Positions 1-6,190 are shown, counted from the first letter of the stretch. The stretch is 18,469 nt of DNA from SIG578 sp045655125 (GCA_045655125.1 JAZOOR010000029.1:1-18469); one strand, 5' to 3'. Program-made: numbers and translations. The notes: generated from the sequence alone by a model not told the origin.

Positions 1-126
1 AATCAGCAGAACAACTCTCAGAATAAGCAGCAGAACAACTCTCAGAATAAGCAGAATAATAACAATTCTCAGAACAAGAAGAACAACAGCTCTGAGAACA
101 AGCAAAACAATAACAACAACTACTAA
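1..126 (+). CDS. C-terminal end of an Asn/Gln-rich protein (5' truncated)
   Basis: Frame 1 is open from the window edge to TAA at 124-126 and gives about 41 residues made almost only of N, Q, S and K, ending in a run of Asn and a final Tyr. The tail begins with two identical eight-residue units (QQNNSQNK). A strong hairpin terminator follows 16 bases later, which supports this as a true gene end. Such low-complexity hydrophilic tails occur on surface or secreted proteins, RNA-binding proteins and phase-separating proteins. The function cannot be told from this fragment, and the fragment has no domain to identify. Confidence 0.7.
   Translation, partial: NQQNNSQNKQQNNSQNKQNNNNSQNKKNNSSENKQNNNNNY
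4..51 (+). repeat. Tandem 24-bp direct repeat within coding sequence
   Basis: Two perfect head-to-tail copies of a 24-bp unit (4-27 and 28-51) begin with CAGCAGAACAAC and end with CAGAATAAG. The unit is a multiple of three and encodes QQNNSQNK, so copy-number change would keep the reading frame. Further degenerate units (AACAATTCTCAGAACAAG) follow, suggesting expansion by slippage. Confidence 0.85.
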
Positions 127-142
127 GTTTTTGCAGATAGAT

Positions 143-178
143 AAAAAGCCGCCCACTATAAATTCAGGGCGGCTTTTT
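143..178. terminator. Bidirectional intrinsic terminator
   Basis: A perfect 12-bp stem (AAAAAGCCGCCC at 143-154 pairs with 167-178) encloses a 12-nt loop. It has a T-run on the + side and a matching A-run that becomes a T-run on the - side. It lies between the converging ends of the Asn/Gln-rich gene and the SulP gene and can serve both. Confidence 0.9.
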
Positions 179-180
179 TA

Positions 181-1461
181 TTATTTAGATTTTTTAAAAA
201 ATTTGTTTAAAAGCCAGAGGACAAAAACAAGTCCCAACCCTACGGCTATTGCAACAACAAGGTCAAAAACAACCGTCAGCACAAGGGTAACGAGCATAAC
301 GAGCGTGTCGGCCTTGGGCTTGTTTTTTACTGTATTGACTACCTTGCGCCACTCGCTCATATTATATGCAACAACAAAAAGGATTGCAGCAATGGTGGGC
401 ATAGGGATAAGTTCTGCATAGGGCATTAAGAATAAAAGCACTGAAAGCAAAACTGCGGCGTGCACCATTCCTGCGACGGGGGTTCTGCCACCGTTTTTAA
501 TATTGGCGGCGGTGCGGGCAATAGCGCCTGTTGCCGGAATTCCGCCAAACATAACAGATGCTATGTTGGCGGCGCCCTGAGCCACAAGCTCGCTGTTGGG
601 GTTGTGCTTGTCGCCTATCATAGAGTCGGCAACAACGCAGGATAAAAGCGACTCGATGCCCGCAAGGATTGCAATTGTAAATGCATCGGGCAGCAGCGCA
701 GTAATGTTCTCAAAGCTTAAATCTATACCGCGAAAATCCATCTTAGGAAGACCTGCGGGAATGGAGTAAAGCTCGCCGATGGTGTAAACTCCTTCGCTAA
801 GCTTAGGAATAAAGCCTACCATAAGAGAGCTAACAAGAACTGCAATGAGCGAGGGTGGCACTCTTTTTTCGAGTTTGGGATAGAAAATGAGGATTGCAAG
901 GCTCACAGCGCCCACTAAGAGAGCCTGCCAGCTGAATGTGCCGATAGCCTCAAGGTTTGCCTCGATTTTCTCAAGTGCCTCAATGGGTTTTACTCCGCTT
1001 TCATAGGAAAGGCCGAGAAAATCCTTTATCTGACCTATTAAAATAGTAATTGCGATGCCCGAGGTAAAGCCTGTTGTGATGGTGTAGGGAATGTATTTTA
1101 TAAGCGATCCGAGCTTTAAAACTCCCATCAGAATGAGCATAAGTCCGGCGAGTATGGTTGCGATAAACAGACCTTGCATACCGCGTGTTGCTACTACAGA
1201 TGCAACAACAGTTGCAAAAGCGGCGGTGGGGCCCGCTATCTGAACTCGGCTGCCGCCGAGAAGCGCAACGAAAAAGCCCGCCGCGATTGCGGTGTAAATT
1301 CCGCAGGCTGGCTCTACTCCTGAGGCAAGAGCAAGCGCAATAGAGAGCGGCAGAGCAATTATTGCAACAATAATGCCTGCAACAAGGTCGCTTACAAACT
1401 GTGATTTGGTGTAACCTTTAAGTGCGGGAATAAGCTTTGGTGTTAAATAAAATTTGTCCAA
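181..1461 (-). CDS. SulP-family anion transporter without STAS domain
   Basis: This 426-residue, strongly hydrophobic protein has about ten or more membrane segments. The N-terminal part carries SulP (SLC26) family features: a PLSIALALASG segment, then GIYTA, then the GGSRVQIAGPTAA stretch around residues 70-80. SulP proteins are inner-membrane transporters or channels for sulfate, bicarbonate or dicarboxylates; the substrate cannot be read from sequence. Most bacterial members are about 550 residues and end in a cytoplasmic STAS domain. This one stops just after the last membrane segment with a short basic tail (KFFKKSK), so STAS is absent. The start is TTG at 1461, because an AAAGGA ribosome site lies about ten bases upstream and no in-frame ATG fits. 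It is monocistronic, with its own promoter and a shared terminator. Confidence 0.9.
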   Translation of the reverse strand: MDKFYLTPKLIPALKGYTKSQFVSDLVAGIIVAIIALPLSIALALASGVEPACGIYTAIAAGFFVALLGGSRVQIAGPTAAFATVVASVVATRGMQGLFIATILAGLMLILMGVLKLGSLIKYIPYTITTGFTSGIAITILIGQIKDFLGLSYESGVKPIEALEKIEANLEAIGTFSWQALLVGAVSLAILIFYPKLEKRVPPSLIAVLVSSLMVGFIPKLSEGVYTIGELYSIPAGLPKMDFRGIDLSFENITALLPDAFTIAILAGIESLLSCVVADSMIGDKHNPNSELVAQGAANIASVMFGGIPATGAIARTAANIKNGGRTPVAGMVHAAVLLSVLLFLMPYAELIPMPTIAAILFVVAYNMSEWRKVVNTVKNKPKADTLVMLVTLVLTVVFDLVVAIAVGLGLVFVLWLLNKFFKKSK

Positions 1462-1520
1462 GAAGGTCGCATCCTTTGTGAAAAAATTATGTAAAAATGT
1501 ATCTTAAAACGCCGAGATTT

Positions 1521-1549
1521 ATCATATCACAGTTTAAGTGCGTTTACAA
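1521..1549 (-). promoter_or_regulatory. Sigma-A promoter for the SulP gene
   Basis: On the minus strand TTGTAA (1549-1544) and TATGAT (1526-1521) are separated by 17 bp, with TGTGA directly before the -10. It reads into the SulP gene with a leader of about 50 nt. Confidence 0.65.
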
Positions 1550-1603
1550 GAGTAAATATTACAGTAAATTGCTACCGATCAAATTTTTAGAGAAAAATAA
1601 GAT

Positions 1604-1622
1604 ATTTTAAGTCGCTTAAAAT
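1604..1622. repeat. Small perfect inverted repeat
   Basis: ATTTTAAG (1604-1611) and CTTAAAAT (1615-1622) are perfectly complementary around a 3-nt spacer, in the gap upstream of the SulP promoter. It could be an operator or a weak hairpin. No function is evident. Confidence 0.5.
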
Positions 1623-1653
1623 GAGATAAAAACATAGAAAGGGGCTTCTCAAT

Positions 1654-1682
1654 AAAAAAAGTGACCTGCGCGGGCAGGTCAC
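1654..1682 (-). terminator. Intrinsic terminator of the three-gene unit
   Basis: On the minus strand, GTGACCTG...CAGGTCAC (1682-1675 with 1668-1661) forms an 8-bp stem with a 6-nt loop, followed directly by a run of seven T (1660-1654). It lies two bases beyond the stop codon of the small membrane protein. Confidence 0.85.
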
Positions 1683-1684
1683 TT

Positions 1685-1870
1685 TTATCTTTTTTTGTAA
1701 TCTATAATACCGATAATCCCAAGCACTACATAGCAAAGCGCGAGGATTGCGGTTATAACCCATCGCCGCAAGTCCTCGCCGTTTATTGCTAACACAACAA
1801 ACGCCGCAATCGCCAAAAGACCTACAATCAGCTGAAAAACTGAGGCTATTAAAATCCATTTGTTTTTCAT
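1685..1870 (-). CDS. Small two-TM membrane protein of unknown function
   Basis: This is a 61-residue protein if it starts at the ATG at 1870; a GTG one codon upstream is also possible. It begins with MKNKW, has a hydrophobic helix (about residues 5-28), a short polar turn with NGEDLRRW, a second hydrophobic helix (about 37-55) and a basic end (DYKKR), i.e. a helical hairpin in the membrane. An AAGG ribosome site sits about ten bases upstream. It is the last gene of a three-gene minus-strand unit, 19 bases after the 468-residue membrane protein, and is followed at once by a terminator. No family is recognised. Confidence 0.7.
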   Translation of the reverse strand: MKNKWILIASVFQLIVGLLAIAAFVVLAINGEDLRRWVITAILALCYVVLGIIGIIDYKKR

Positions 1871-1889
1871 CACATCACCGCCTTGGGGG

Positions 1890-3296
1890 TTATATTTCTA
1901 TTGGCAAGTCGCGGTTGCTGTCTACCACGACGGGTTCAAGACTGTATTTCTTTAAAATAGGAAGAACGGTCTTTTTTATGTCCTCATTTTCAAATTCGGT
2001 CCAATAAAAATCAAAGCCTCTCCTATCCTTCATAACCAACACATAGGACGGATAGTCAATCTTATCACCAAAGGCATTATACCTTGATTCTATGTAATAA
2101 ATCTCGTCAATATCTTTATAATAGTAGTCCTCATAAACAAACGGGGTTTCTGAATAACTGACTCTGTCCTCATATACAGCGGGGCAGGTTGCGGAAAAAG
2201 ACACAGCGGCGAAAAGTGACAGCATAACAAAAAATACAGAAGCAACATTGACAAAGATATTGATTTTGCGCGAGTTTATCATTTCGTCCAACATAAGATA
2301 CTGCTCAGCATTTTCTTTGTCAAGGAATTTTACAATCACTCTTCTAAAGGAGATTCCAATAAATATCGAGCAAAGCAGAGCGCAAACAAGCCCAAACAGC
2401 CAGACAGGGCCAATATTGATAAGCGAGCCTGCAGTCAGTGAATACTGAATTATCGCCATAACAGAGCAAAATAGTATTGCTAAAGGGATGTAGCATACAA
2501 TGGTGTTTCTGAGTAGTTCTTTATTCTGCCGCTTAGAGCTTACTATCCCATACCCTGAATGTTCACCCACCGACATACAAGATCTCGGAAGAGGCTGATA
2601 ACCTCTTGCGGCAGGAGTCTTTAAAAAAGCGAGCAATTTTTTATCGTATGAAAGAAGCTCGCCTTTTTTGTCGATTTTTTCATATGCCGCAATTGCCTCA
2701 TCGGTGTTCCCCAGGACAAAGTGGCCGTATTCGGGGCTTTGGGTGTATCTATAGATCATAAAGCACTCGCGGCTCGACTGCAAGCTTAAAAATCTAAGAC
2801 AATCATCACTCTTAGGATCATCTATTTTTGAAAAATTGATTTCATTATCTTTTAGTTTAAAAAGATTCTTATAATCACAAATCAGATCGTCGTATGCTTT
2901 TATGTCCCGATAGTTTTCATAAGCCTCTTCAAATTTAGGCAGATACTCATCAAGAATTTCAAAAAGCTGATTCATACAAGCTTCGAAATTATCCTCGCGA
3001 ACATTTTCAAAAAACGTACAGCGAAAATCGTTAGCGGAAAAAGTCGGAATAAGATCGGGAAGCAGAAAATATACAGGGCTATTCTTTTTTAGATATACTC
3101 TGCAGGTCAGTGAGCGCTTGCGCGCAGGAAATACACTTTTTTTGTAATATATAAATTCAAAGCATATAAGCCTTGTGATAATTTCTGATGTCATAACGTG
3201 TTTGTTTACAAAAGGAACAACATCTAAAGCATCTATTTTCTTTGCGTAATTTTTGCAAAGGTCAAAAAACTGCTTTTCGGAAAGATTTTTTTTCAT
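1890..3296 (-). CDS. Unrecognised three-TM membrane protein
   Basis: This is a 468-residue protein. Residues 1-260 are polar and rich in Phe, Tyr, Cys, Asp and Lys. Three hydrophobic segments follow at about 264-285, 293-317 and 345-369, and the last 100 residues are polar with a Tyr-rich stretch (YEDYYYKDIDEIYYIE). The large N-terminal part should be on the opposite side of the membrane from the tail. The N-terminal region has a helical look with weakly TPR-like spacing around the AIAAYEKIDKKGE segment, but this is not a clear repeat. The ATG at 3296 has an AAGGCGGTG ribosome region. It is co-directional with and close to genes on both sides. No domain is recognised and no function is proposed. 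Confidence 0.75.
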   Translation of the reverse strand: MKKNLSEKQFFDLCKNYAKKIDALDVVPFVNKHVMTSEIITRLICFEFIYYKKSVFPARKRSLTCRVYLKKNSPVYFLLPDLIPTFSANDFRCTFFENVREDNFEACMNQLFEILDEYLPKFEEAYENYRDIKAYDDLICDYKNLFKLKDNEINFSKIDDPKSDDCLRFLSLQSSRECFMIYRYTQSPEYGHFVLGNTDEAIAAYEKIDKKGELLSYDKKLLAFLKTPAARGYQPLPRSCMSVGEHSGYGIVSSKRQNKELLRNTIVCYIPLAILFCSVMAIIQYSLTAGSLINIGPVWLFGLVCALLCSIFIGISFRRVIVKFLDKENAEQYLMLDEMINSRKINIFVNVASVFFVMLSLFAAVSFSATCPAVYEDRVSYSETPFVYEDYYYKDIDEIYYIESRYNAFGDKIDYPSYVLVMKDRRGFDFYWTEFENEDIKKTVLPILKKYSLEPVVVDSNRDLPIEI

Positions 3297-3312
3297 AGAA
3301 ACACCGCCTTGG

Positions 3313-3663
3313 TTATTTGTTCAACTTGCCTTTCGCAGTATTTATTGAAGCAATTAGTAACTTTTTAACCTCAATGCATTTTTCCAAAATACCATTATTA
3401 TCATAATAGCCGCTTTCAATTAAAAGTTCTAACCAATACTCGCTTTCGGAACATTCTTTAAGTGCAATTTGAAGTTTGGCAATAAAGTCAGCAGTACCGT
3501 GTCCGTAAAAAGCCTCGCGAATATTTGCGCCGATACTTGTACCGCTGCGAATAAGTTGATTAGTTAACACGCTTTCCTTTTTAGTTTGTTTAACATAGTT
3601 GCAAACTTTAATTATTTGCAAAGCAAATTCTTTGGATTTTATAATCAACGGACTATCTGCCAT
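3313..3663 (-). CDS. Four helix bundle protein (S23/IVP-like)
   Basis: This 116-residue protein matches the four-helix-bundle family first noticed as ORFs in 23S rRNA intervening sequences. It starts with a helix ending in KQTKKE, then carries the family hallmark LTNQLIRSGTSIGANIREA (about residues 34-52), then F..KLQIALKE..E..YWLELL and a final amphipathic helix. The role of the family is unknown. The start is placed at the ATG at 3663, since a GAGGAAAGGTGG ribosome site lies just upstream; a longer TTG start (3684) would run through that site. It is the first gene of a three-gene unit, 16 bases before the membrane protein. Here it lies near tRNA genes and not inside rRNA. Confidence 0.88.
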   Translation of the reverse strand: MADSPLIIKSKEFALQIIKVCNYVKQTKKESVLTNQLIRSGTSIGANIREAFYGHGTADFIAKLQIALKECSESEYWLELLIESGYYDNNGILEKCIEVKKLLIASINTAKGKLNK

Positions 3664-3687
3664 AACAATACCACCTTTCCTCAAATA

Positions 3688-3716
3688 ATTATAACACTAT
3701 AAAACAAAAAGAGCAA
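3688..3716 (-). promoter_or_regulatory. Candidate promoter for the three-gene unit
   Basis: On the minus strand TTGCTC (3716-3711), a 17-bp spacer and a perfect TATAAT (3693-3688) precede the four-helix-bundle gene. The -35 is weak and lies inside the terminator hairpin of the upstream tRNA operon. Confidence 0.45.
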
Positions 3717-3729
3717 GGCAAAGCCTTGC
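3703..3729 (-). terminator. Intrinsic terminator after the tRNA operon
   Basis: On the minus strand GCAAGGC-TTT-GCCTTGC (3729-3713) forms a 7-bp hairpin, followed by TCTTTTTGTTTT. It is the first hairpin with a proper T-rich tail downstream of tRNA-Cys. Confidence 0.7.
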
Positions 3730-3734
3730 AAAAT

Positions 3735-3851
3735 ACTTATTACCTCTTACTTATTACTTATTACTTCCCAAAGCCCCAAGGAATTGAAGTAATAGTGAAG
3801 AAGTAATAAGTAAGAAGTAAGCCCCAAGAACTTTCGTCCTTGGGGCTTTGG
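3735..3851. repeat. Nested inverted repeat and heptamer repeats
   Basis: Outer arms CCAAAGCCCCAAGG (3768-3781) and its exact complement (3838-3851) span 14 bp each. A second direct copy of AAGCCCCAAG (3819-3828) pairs with the same right arm (3839-3848) to give a tight 10-bp hairpin with a 10-nt loop. Heptamer-like units TTACTTA/TTACTTC fill 3738-3767, and their complement GAAGTAA/TAAGTAA fills 3797-3820, forming a further imperfect inverted pair. The right arm overlaps the encoded CCA end of tRNA-Cys. The structure looks like a small non-autonomous repeat element or a decayed terminator; its type is uncertain. Confidence 0.6.
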
Positions 3852-3922
3852 AGGCGCCACCCGGATTCGGACCGGGGGTAAAGGCTTTGCAGGCCTCTGC
3901 CTTACCACTTGGCTATGGCGCC
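3849..3922 (-). tRNA. tRNA-Cys (GCA)
   Basis: This is a 74-nt cloverleaf with encoded CCA. It has acceptor GGCGCCA/TGGCGCC, a short D-arm GCC..GGC, an anticodon loop with GCA between GGCCT and AAGCC, and a T-arm CCGGTCCGAATCCGGG. It is the last of five tRNAs transcribed on the minus strand. A repeat hairpin abuts its 3' CCA. Confidence 0.95.
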
Positions 3923-3979
3923 GAATATTTTGTTAAAAAGACGCTTAAAAGAGGATTCCTTTAAGCGTCCCTTTTTTTG

Positions 3980-4055
3980 TGGAGCGGGTTACGAGGCTCG
4001 AACTCGCTACCTCCACCTTGGCAAGGTGGCGCTCTACCAGATGAGCTAAACCCGC
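3980..4055 (-). tRNA. tRNA-Gly (GCC)
   Basis: This is a 76-nt cloverleaf with encoded CCA. The acceptor is GCGGGTT/AACCCGC, the D-arm GCTC/GAGC, the anticodon stem CCACC/GGTGG around a loop with GCC, and the T-loop GTTCGAG. Between it and tRNA-Cys lies a small hairpin (GACGCTTAAA/TTTAAGCGTC, 3940-3969), perhaps a processing spacer or partial terminator. Confidence 0.95.
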
Positions 4056-4062
4056 ATATGAC

Positions 4063-4138
4063 TGGTGCCTCCGGACGGAATCGAACCATCGACACGGGGA
4101 TTTTCAGTCCCCTGCTCTACCGACTGAGCTACAGAGGC
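4063..4138 (-). tRNA. tRNA-Phe (GAA)
   Basis: This is a 76-nt cloverleaf with encoded CCA. The acceptor is GCCTCTG/CGGAGGC (one G-T pair), the D-arm GCTC/GAGC, the anticodon stem GGGGA/TCCCC with GAA in the loop, and the T-loop GTTCGAT. Only seven bases separate it from tRNA-Gly. Confidence 0.95.
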
Positions 4139-4176
4139 ATTTAGGAGAGCAAAGAAACTGCTTGCACCCAAAAAAA

Positions 4177-4253
4177 TGGCGACCCGGATGGGACTCGAAC
4201 CCACGACCTCTAGCGTGACAGGCTAGCGTTCTAACCAGCTGAACTACCGGGCC
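4177..4253 (-). tRNA. tRNA-Asp (GTC)
   Basis: This is a 77-nt cloverleaf with encoded CCA and discriminator G. The acceptor is GGCCCGG/CCGGGTC, the D-arm GTTC/GAAC, the anticodon loop CTGTCAC gives GTC, and the T-loop is GTTCGAG. Confidence 0.95.
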
Positions 4254-4258
4254 ATATA

Positions 4259-4334
4259 TGGTGGGAACAACAGGGCTCGAACCTGTGACCCTCTGCTTGT
4301 AAGGCAGATGCTCTCCCAGCTGAGCTATGCTCCC
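4259..4334 (-). tRNA. tRNA-Val (TAC)
   Basis: This is a 76-nt cloverleaf with encoded CCA. The acceptor is GGGAGCA/TGTTCCC, the D-arm GCTC/GAGC, the anticodon stem CTGCC/AGCAG carries TAC in the loop, and the T-loop is GTTCGAG. It is the first tRNA of the array, about 30 bases after the -10 of a strong promoter. Confidence 0.95.
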
Positions 4335-4340
4335 ATCTAT

Positions 4341-4359
4341 AGCCGCCGATTTAGCGGCG
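4341..4359 (-). other. Hairpin in the tRNA operon leader
   Basis: AGCCGCCGATTTAGCGGCG on the plus strand gives, on the transcribed strand, a CGCCG/CGGCG stem with a 7-9 nt loop just before tRNA-Val. It is probably a processing or stability feature of the 5' leader. Confidence 0.45.
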
Positions 4360-4365
4360 AGTTAT

Positions 4366-4394
4366 ATTCTATCACACCATTTTCGCTATGTCAA
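4366..4394 (-). promoter_or_regulatory. Strong sigma-A promoter of the tRNA operon
   Basis: On the minus strand there is a perfect TTGACA (4394-4389), a 17-bp spacer and TAGAAT (4371-4366). It is the best consensus promoter in the window and lies correctly for transcription of all five tRNAs. Confidence 0.85.
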
Positions 4395-4472
4395 TAGTTT
4401 TTTTCAAAAATTTAATTTTTTTTCTTGTTGCCTTATATTATATGAAAACAAGGCGATTTTATTACCCACAGG

Positions 4473-4485
4473 ATTCACTATTCAC
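4473..4485 (-). repeat. Heptamer-pair motif copy 1
   Basis: GTGAATAGTGAAT is read on the minus strand, two bases after the T-run of the smsB terminator. Near-identical copies follow terminators at 8646-8661 and 14115-14130. Confidence 0.6.
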
Positions 4486-4486
4486 C

Positions 4487-4516
4487 AAAAAAAGAGAGCC
4501 GTCGGCTCCCTTTTTT
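4487..4516 (-). terminator. Intrinsic terminator of the sms operon
   Basis: On the minus strand GAGCCG and CGGCTC form a tight hairpin (about 4507-4495), with flanking A-run and T-run that extend the stem and a tail of seven T. It starts a few bases after the smsB stop codon. Confidence 0.85.
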
Positions 4517-4518
4517 CT

Positions 4519-5430
4519 TTACTTAAGAAATCCTTCAATAATCTTTTGCTCGGCTTCTTCTCGGGTGAGACCGAGGGAGCAGAGCTTTAATAGCTGCTCG
4601 CCTGCGATTTTTCCGATTGCCGCCTCGTGAATGAGCTCGGCATCGGCGCAGTTTGCAGCGAGGCAGGGAGCTGCGTCAACCTTGCCGTTTTCCGCCAATA
4701 TAGCGTCACACTCGGTGTGGCCTGTGCTGGCGGCGTTGCCCTCAATGCGCGAAATATATTTCTGAGAGGAATTGCCTCTTGCAACCGAACGGGAAACAAC
4801 GTCGGTTTTGGAATTTTCTCCGTTTAAATAAACTGTAAAATTGGTGTCAACGTGATTGTCACCGTTAGTCAGGAGACGCTCACGAACTGTAAACACAGCA
4901 TTCTTTCCGACAGTTGCAATGGTATCTCTGAAAGCATCGTCAACACCGCCGAGTTGCTCGGAATCTATATGAGCGCATGCGCCTTCGGCGAGTACGAACT
5001 CGCTCTGGGTGTCAATTTTCTTGCCTGTTGCCTCGCCTGTTCCAATGTGCTTTTCCTTATAAGTCACCTTGGCGTTTTTGCCGACAAAAAAGCGGTGAAT
5101 ACCGTTGTGCAGAGCCTCGCCCTCCTCAGAGTGCACTCCGCAGCCTGCAATAATGGTAACAACGGCGCCCTCGCCGATGTAAAAATCGTTGGTGACAATA
5201 TCGTTAATGCCCGATTTGGTGATACAGGCGGGAATAAAAACGGCTTCGTCAACGGTGTTTTCTTTTATGTGGATTTCAATGCCCGAGCCGTCCTCTTTCT
5301 TATCAATTCTGATGTTTTCGGTGGACTGAACAGCGGCGCAGGCTCCGTTTTCTCTTATGCTGAAGGCGCCCGAAAAGGCGGTATCCTCCCAGCCAATTTT
5401 GGAAAGCAGATTCTCGGTGAAATTATTCAT
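4519..5430 (-). CDS. smsB: SmsB/SufB-SufD-like Fe-S scaffold protein
   Basis: This 303-residue cytoplasmic protein belongs to the SufB/SufD beta-helix family, which with the SufC ATPase assembles Fe-S clusters. The C-terminal family block is clear: TECDAIL (Cys241), then LIHEAAIGKI (His268-Glu269), then GLTREEAE near residue 290. Cys241 and Glu269 sit where SufB has its essential Cys and Glu. The protein is much shorter than SufB (about 480) or SufD (about 420), because the long N-terminal region is missing, which fits the single-scaffold SmsB of the minimal SMS system of anaerobes. The ATG at 5430 lies inside the end of smsC (8-base overlap), so the two are translationally coupled. No SufD, SufS or SufU gene is nearby. 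The name smsB rests on size and context. Confidence 0.88.
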   Translation of the reverse strand: MNNFTENLLSKIGWEDTAFSGAFSIRENGACAAVQSTENIRIDKKEDGSGIEIHIKENTVDEAVFIPACITKSGINDIVTNDFYIGEGAVVTIIAGCGVHSEEGEALHNGIHRFFVGKNAKVTYKEKHIGTGEATGKKIDTQSEFVLAEGACAHIDSEQLGGVDDAFRDTIATVGKNAVFTVRERLLTNGDNHVDTNFTVYLNGENSKTDVVSRSVARGNSSQKYISRIEGNAASTGHTECDAILAENGKVDAAPCLAANCADAELIHEAAIGKIAGEQLLKLCSLGLTREEAEQKIIEGFLK

Positions 5431-6148
5431 TTGTGCACCTCTTTCCTACGGGGCAGCTTTGCGAGCTTGCGTCAAAAAGAGTGGGGAGAATATCGGCGGG
5501 TGCGCCCTCGGCGGTAATTTTTCCGCCGCTTACAACCACGATTTTATCCGCAATATCCAAAATGCCGCGCTGATGCGAAATAATGAGCTGACCTGCGTCA
5601 CCGCGTTTTCTGAGTGTTTCAAAAACGCTTATTAGCTTCTGAAAGCTCCAGATGTCAATGCCTGCCTCGGGCTCGTCAAAGACATTATATTTTGCGCGTC
5701 TTGCAAGAACGCCCGCAATTTCAATGCGCTTTTGCTCGCCGCCCGAAAGGTTGTTATTTATTTCTCTGTCAACATAATCGCACATACAAAGACCAACTGT
5801 GCCAAGCAGGTCCATAAGCTTGTCCGAGGAAAGCTCCTCTCCTGCCGCAATAGACAGCATATCGCGCACACGAAAGCCCTTAAAGCAAACGGGGCGCTGA
5901 AAACCGTAACCAATGCCTGCGCGGGCGCGCGAGGTGATATCAAGGCTTGTGATGTCCTGCCCGTCTAATAAAATCTGTCCCGAACTTGCGGTGTAAATTC
6001 CCGAAATGAGCTTTGCGAGGGTGCTTTTGCCGCCGCCGTTAGGCCCTGTGACTGCAACTATATGTCCGCGGGGAACAGAGAGACTTACGTCGCTGACTAT
6101 TTCTCTGCCATCCTCTGCTTTAAAGGAAATATTTTTTATTTCCAGCAA
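5423..6148 (-). CDS. smsC: SmsC/SufC-like Fe-S assembly ABC ATPase
   Basis: This 241-residue ABC ATPase has Walker A GPNGGGKST (35-43), Q-loop Gln84 in YGFQRPV, signature LSGGEQ (134-139), Walker B ending in FDEPEAGID (Glu159) and the H-loop His192. The FDEPEAGID/SFQKLISV stretch and absence of membrane domains are typical of SufC, a soluble ATPase that binds SufB-type scaffolds. The C-terminus has an unusual Cys-X5-Cys (Cys232, Cys238) four residues from the end, coinciding with the overlap with smsB. The start is TTG at 6148 with AAGGAG nine bases upstream. It is the first gene of a two-gene operon with a near-consensus promoter. Confidence 0.92.
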   Translation of the reverse strand: MLEIKNISFKAEDGREIVSDVSLSVPRGHIVAVTGPNGGGKSTLAKLISGIYTASSGQILLDGQDITSLDITSRARAGIGYGFQRPVCFKGFRVRDMLSIAAGEELSSDKLMDLLGTVGLCMCDYVDREINNNLSGGEQKRIEIAGVLARRAKYNVFDEPEAGIDIWSFQKLISVFETLRKRGDAGQLIISHQRGILDIADKIVVVSGGKITAEGAPADILPTLFDASSQSCPVGKRCTNE

Positions 6149-6190
6149 TATATTTCACTCCTTAAAAGAACCAAATTCATATTCCATAAT

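Noticed and set aside
3313..3663. 23S rRNA intervening sequence
   Set aside because: The four-helix-bundle protein resembles IVS-encoded proteins, but no rRNA sequence flanks it; it sits in a protein operon.
3738..3820. Possible CRISPR-like array in the short repeats near the tRNAs
   Set aside because: The units are only about 7 bases and adjacent, without spacers of even length; they form inverted tracts.
4852..5517. Plus-strand open frame of 221 codons opposite smsB/smsC
   Set aside because: It lies fully antisense to two well-supported genes, lacks a ribosome site and shows no family features.
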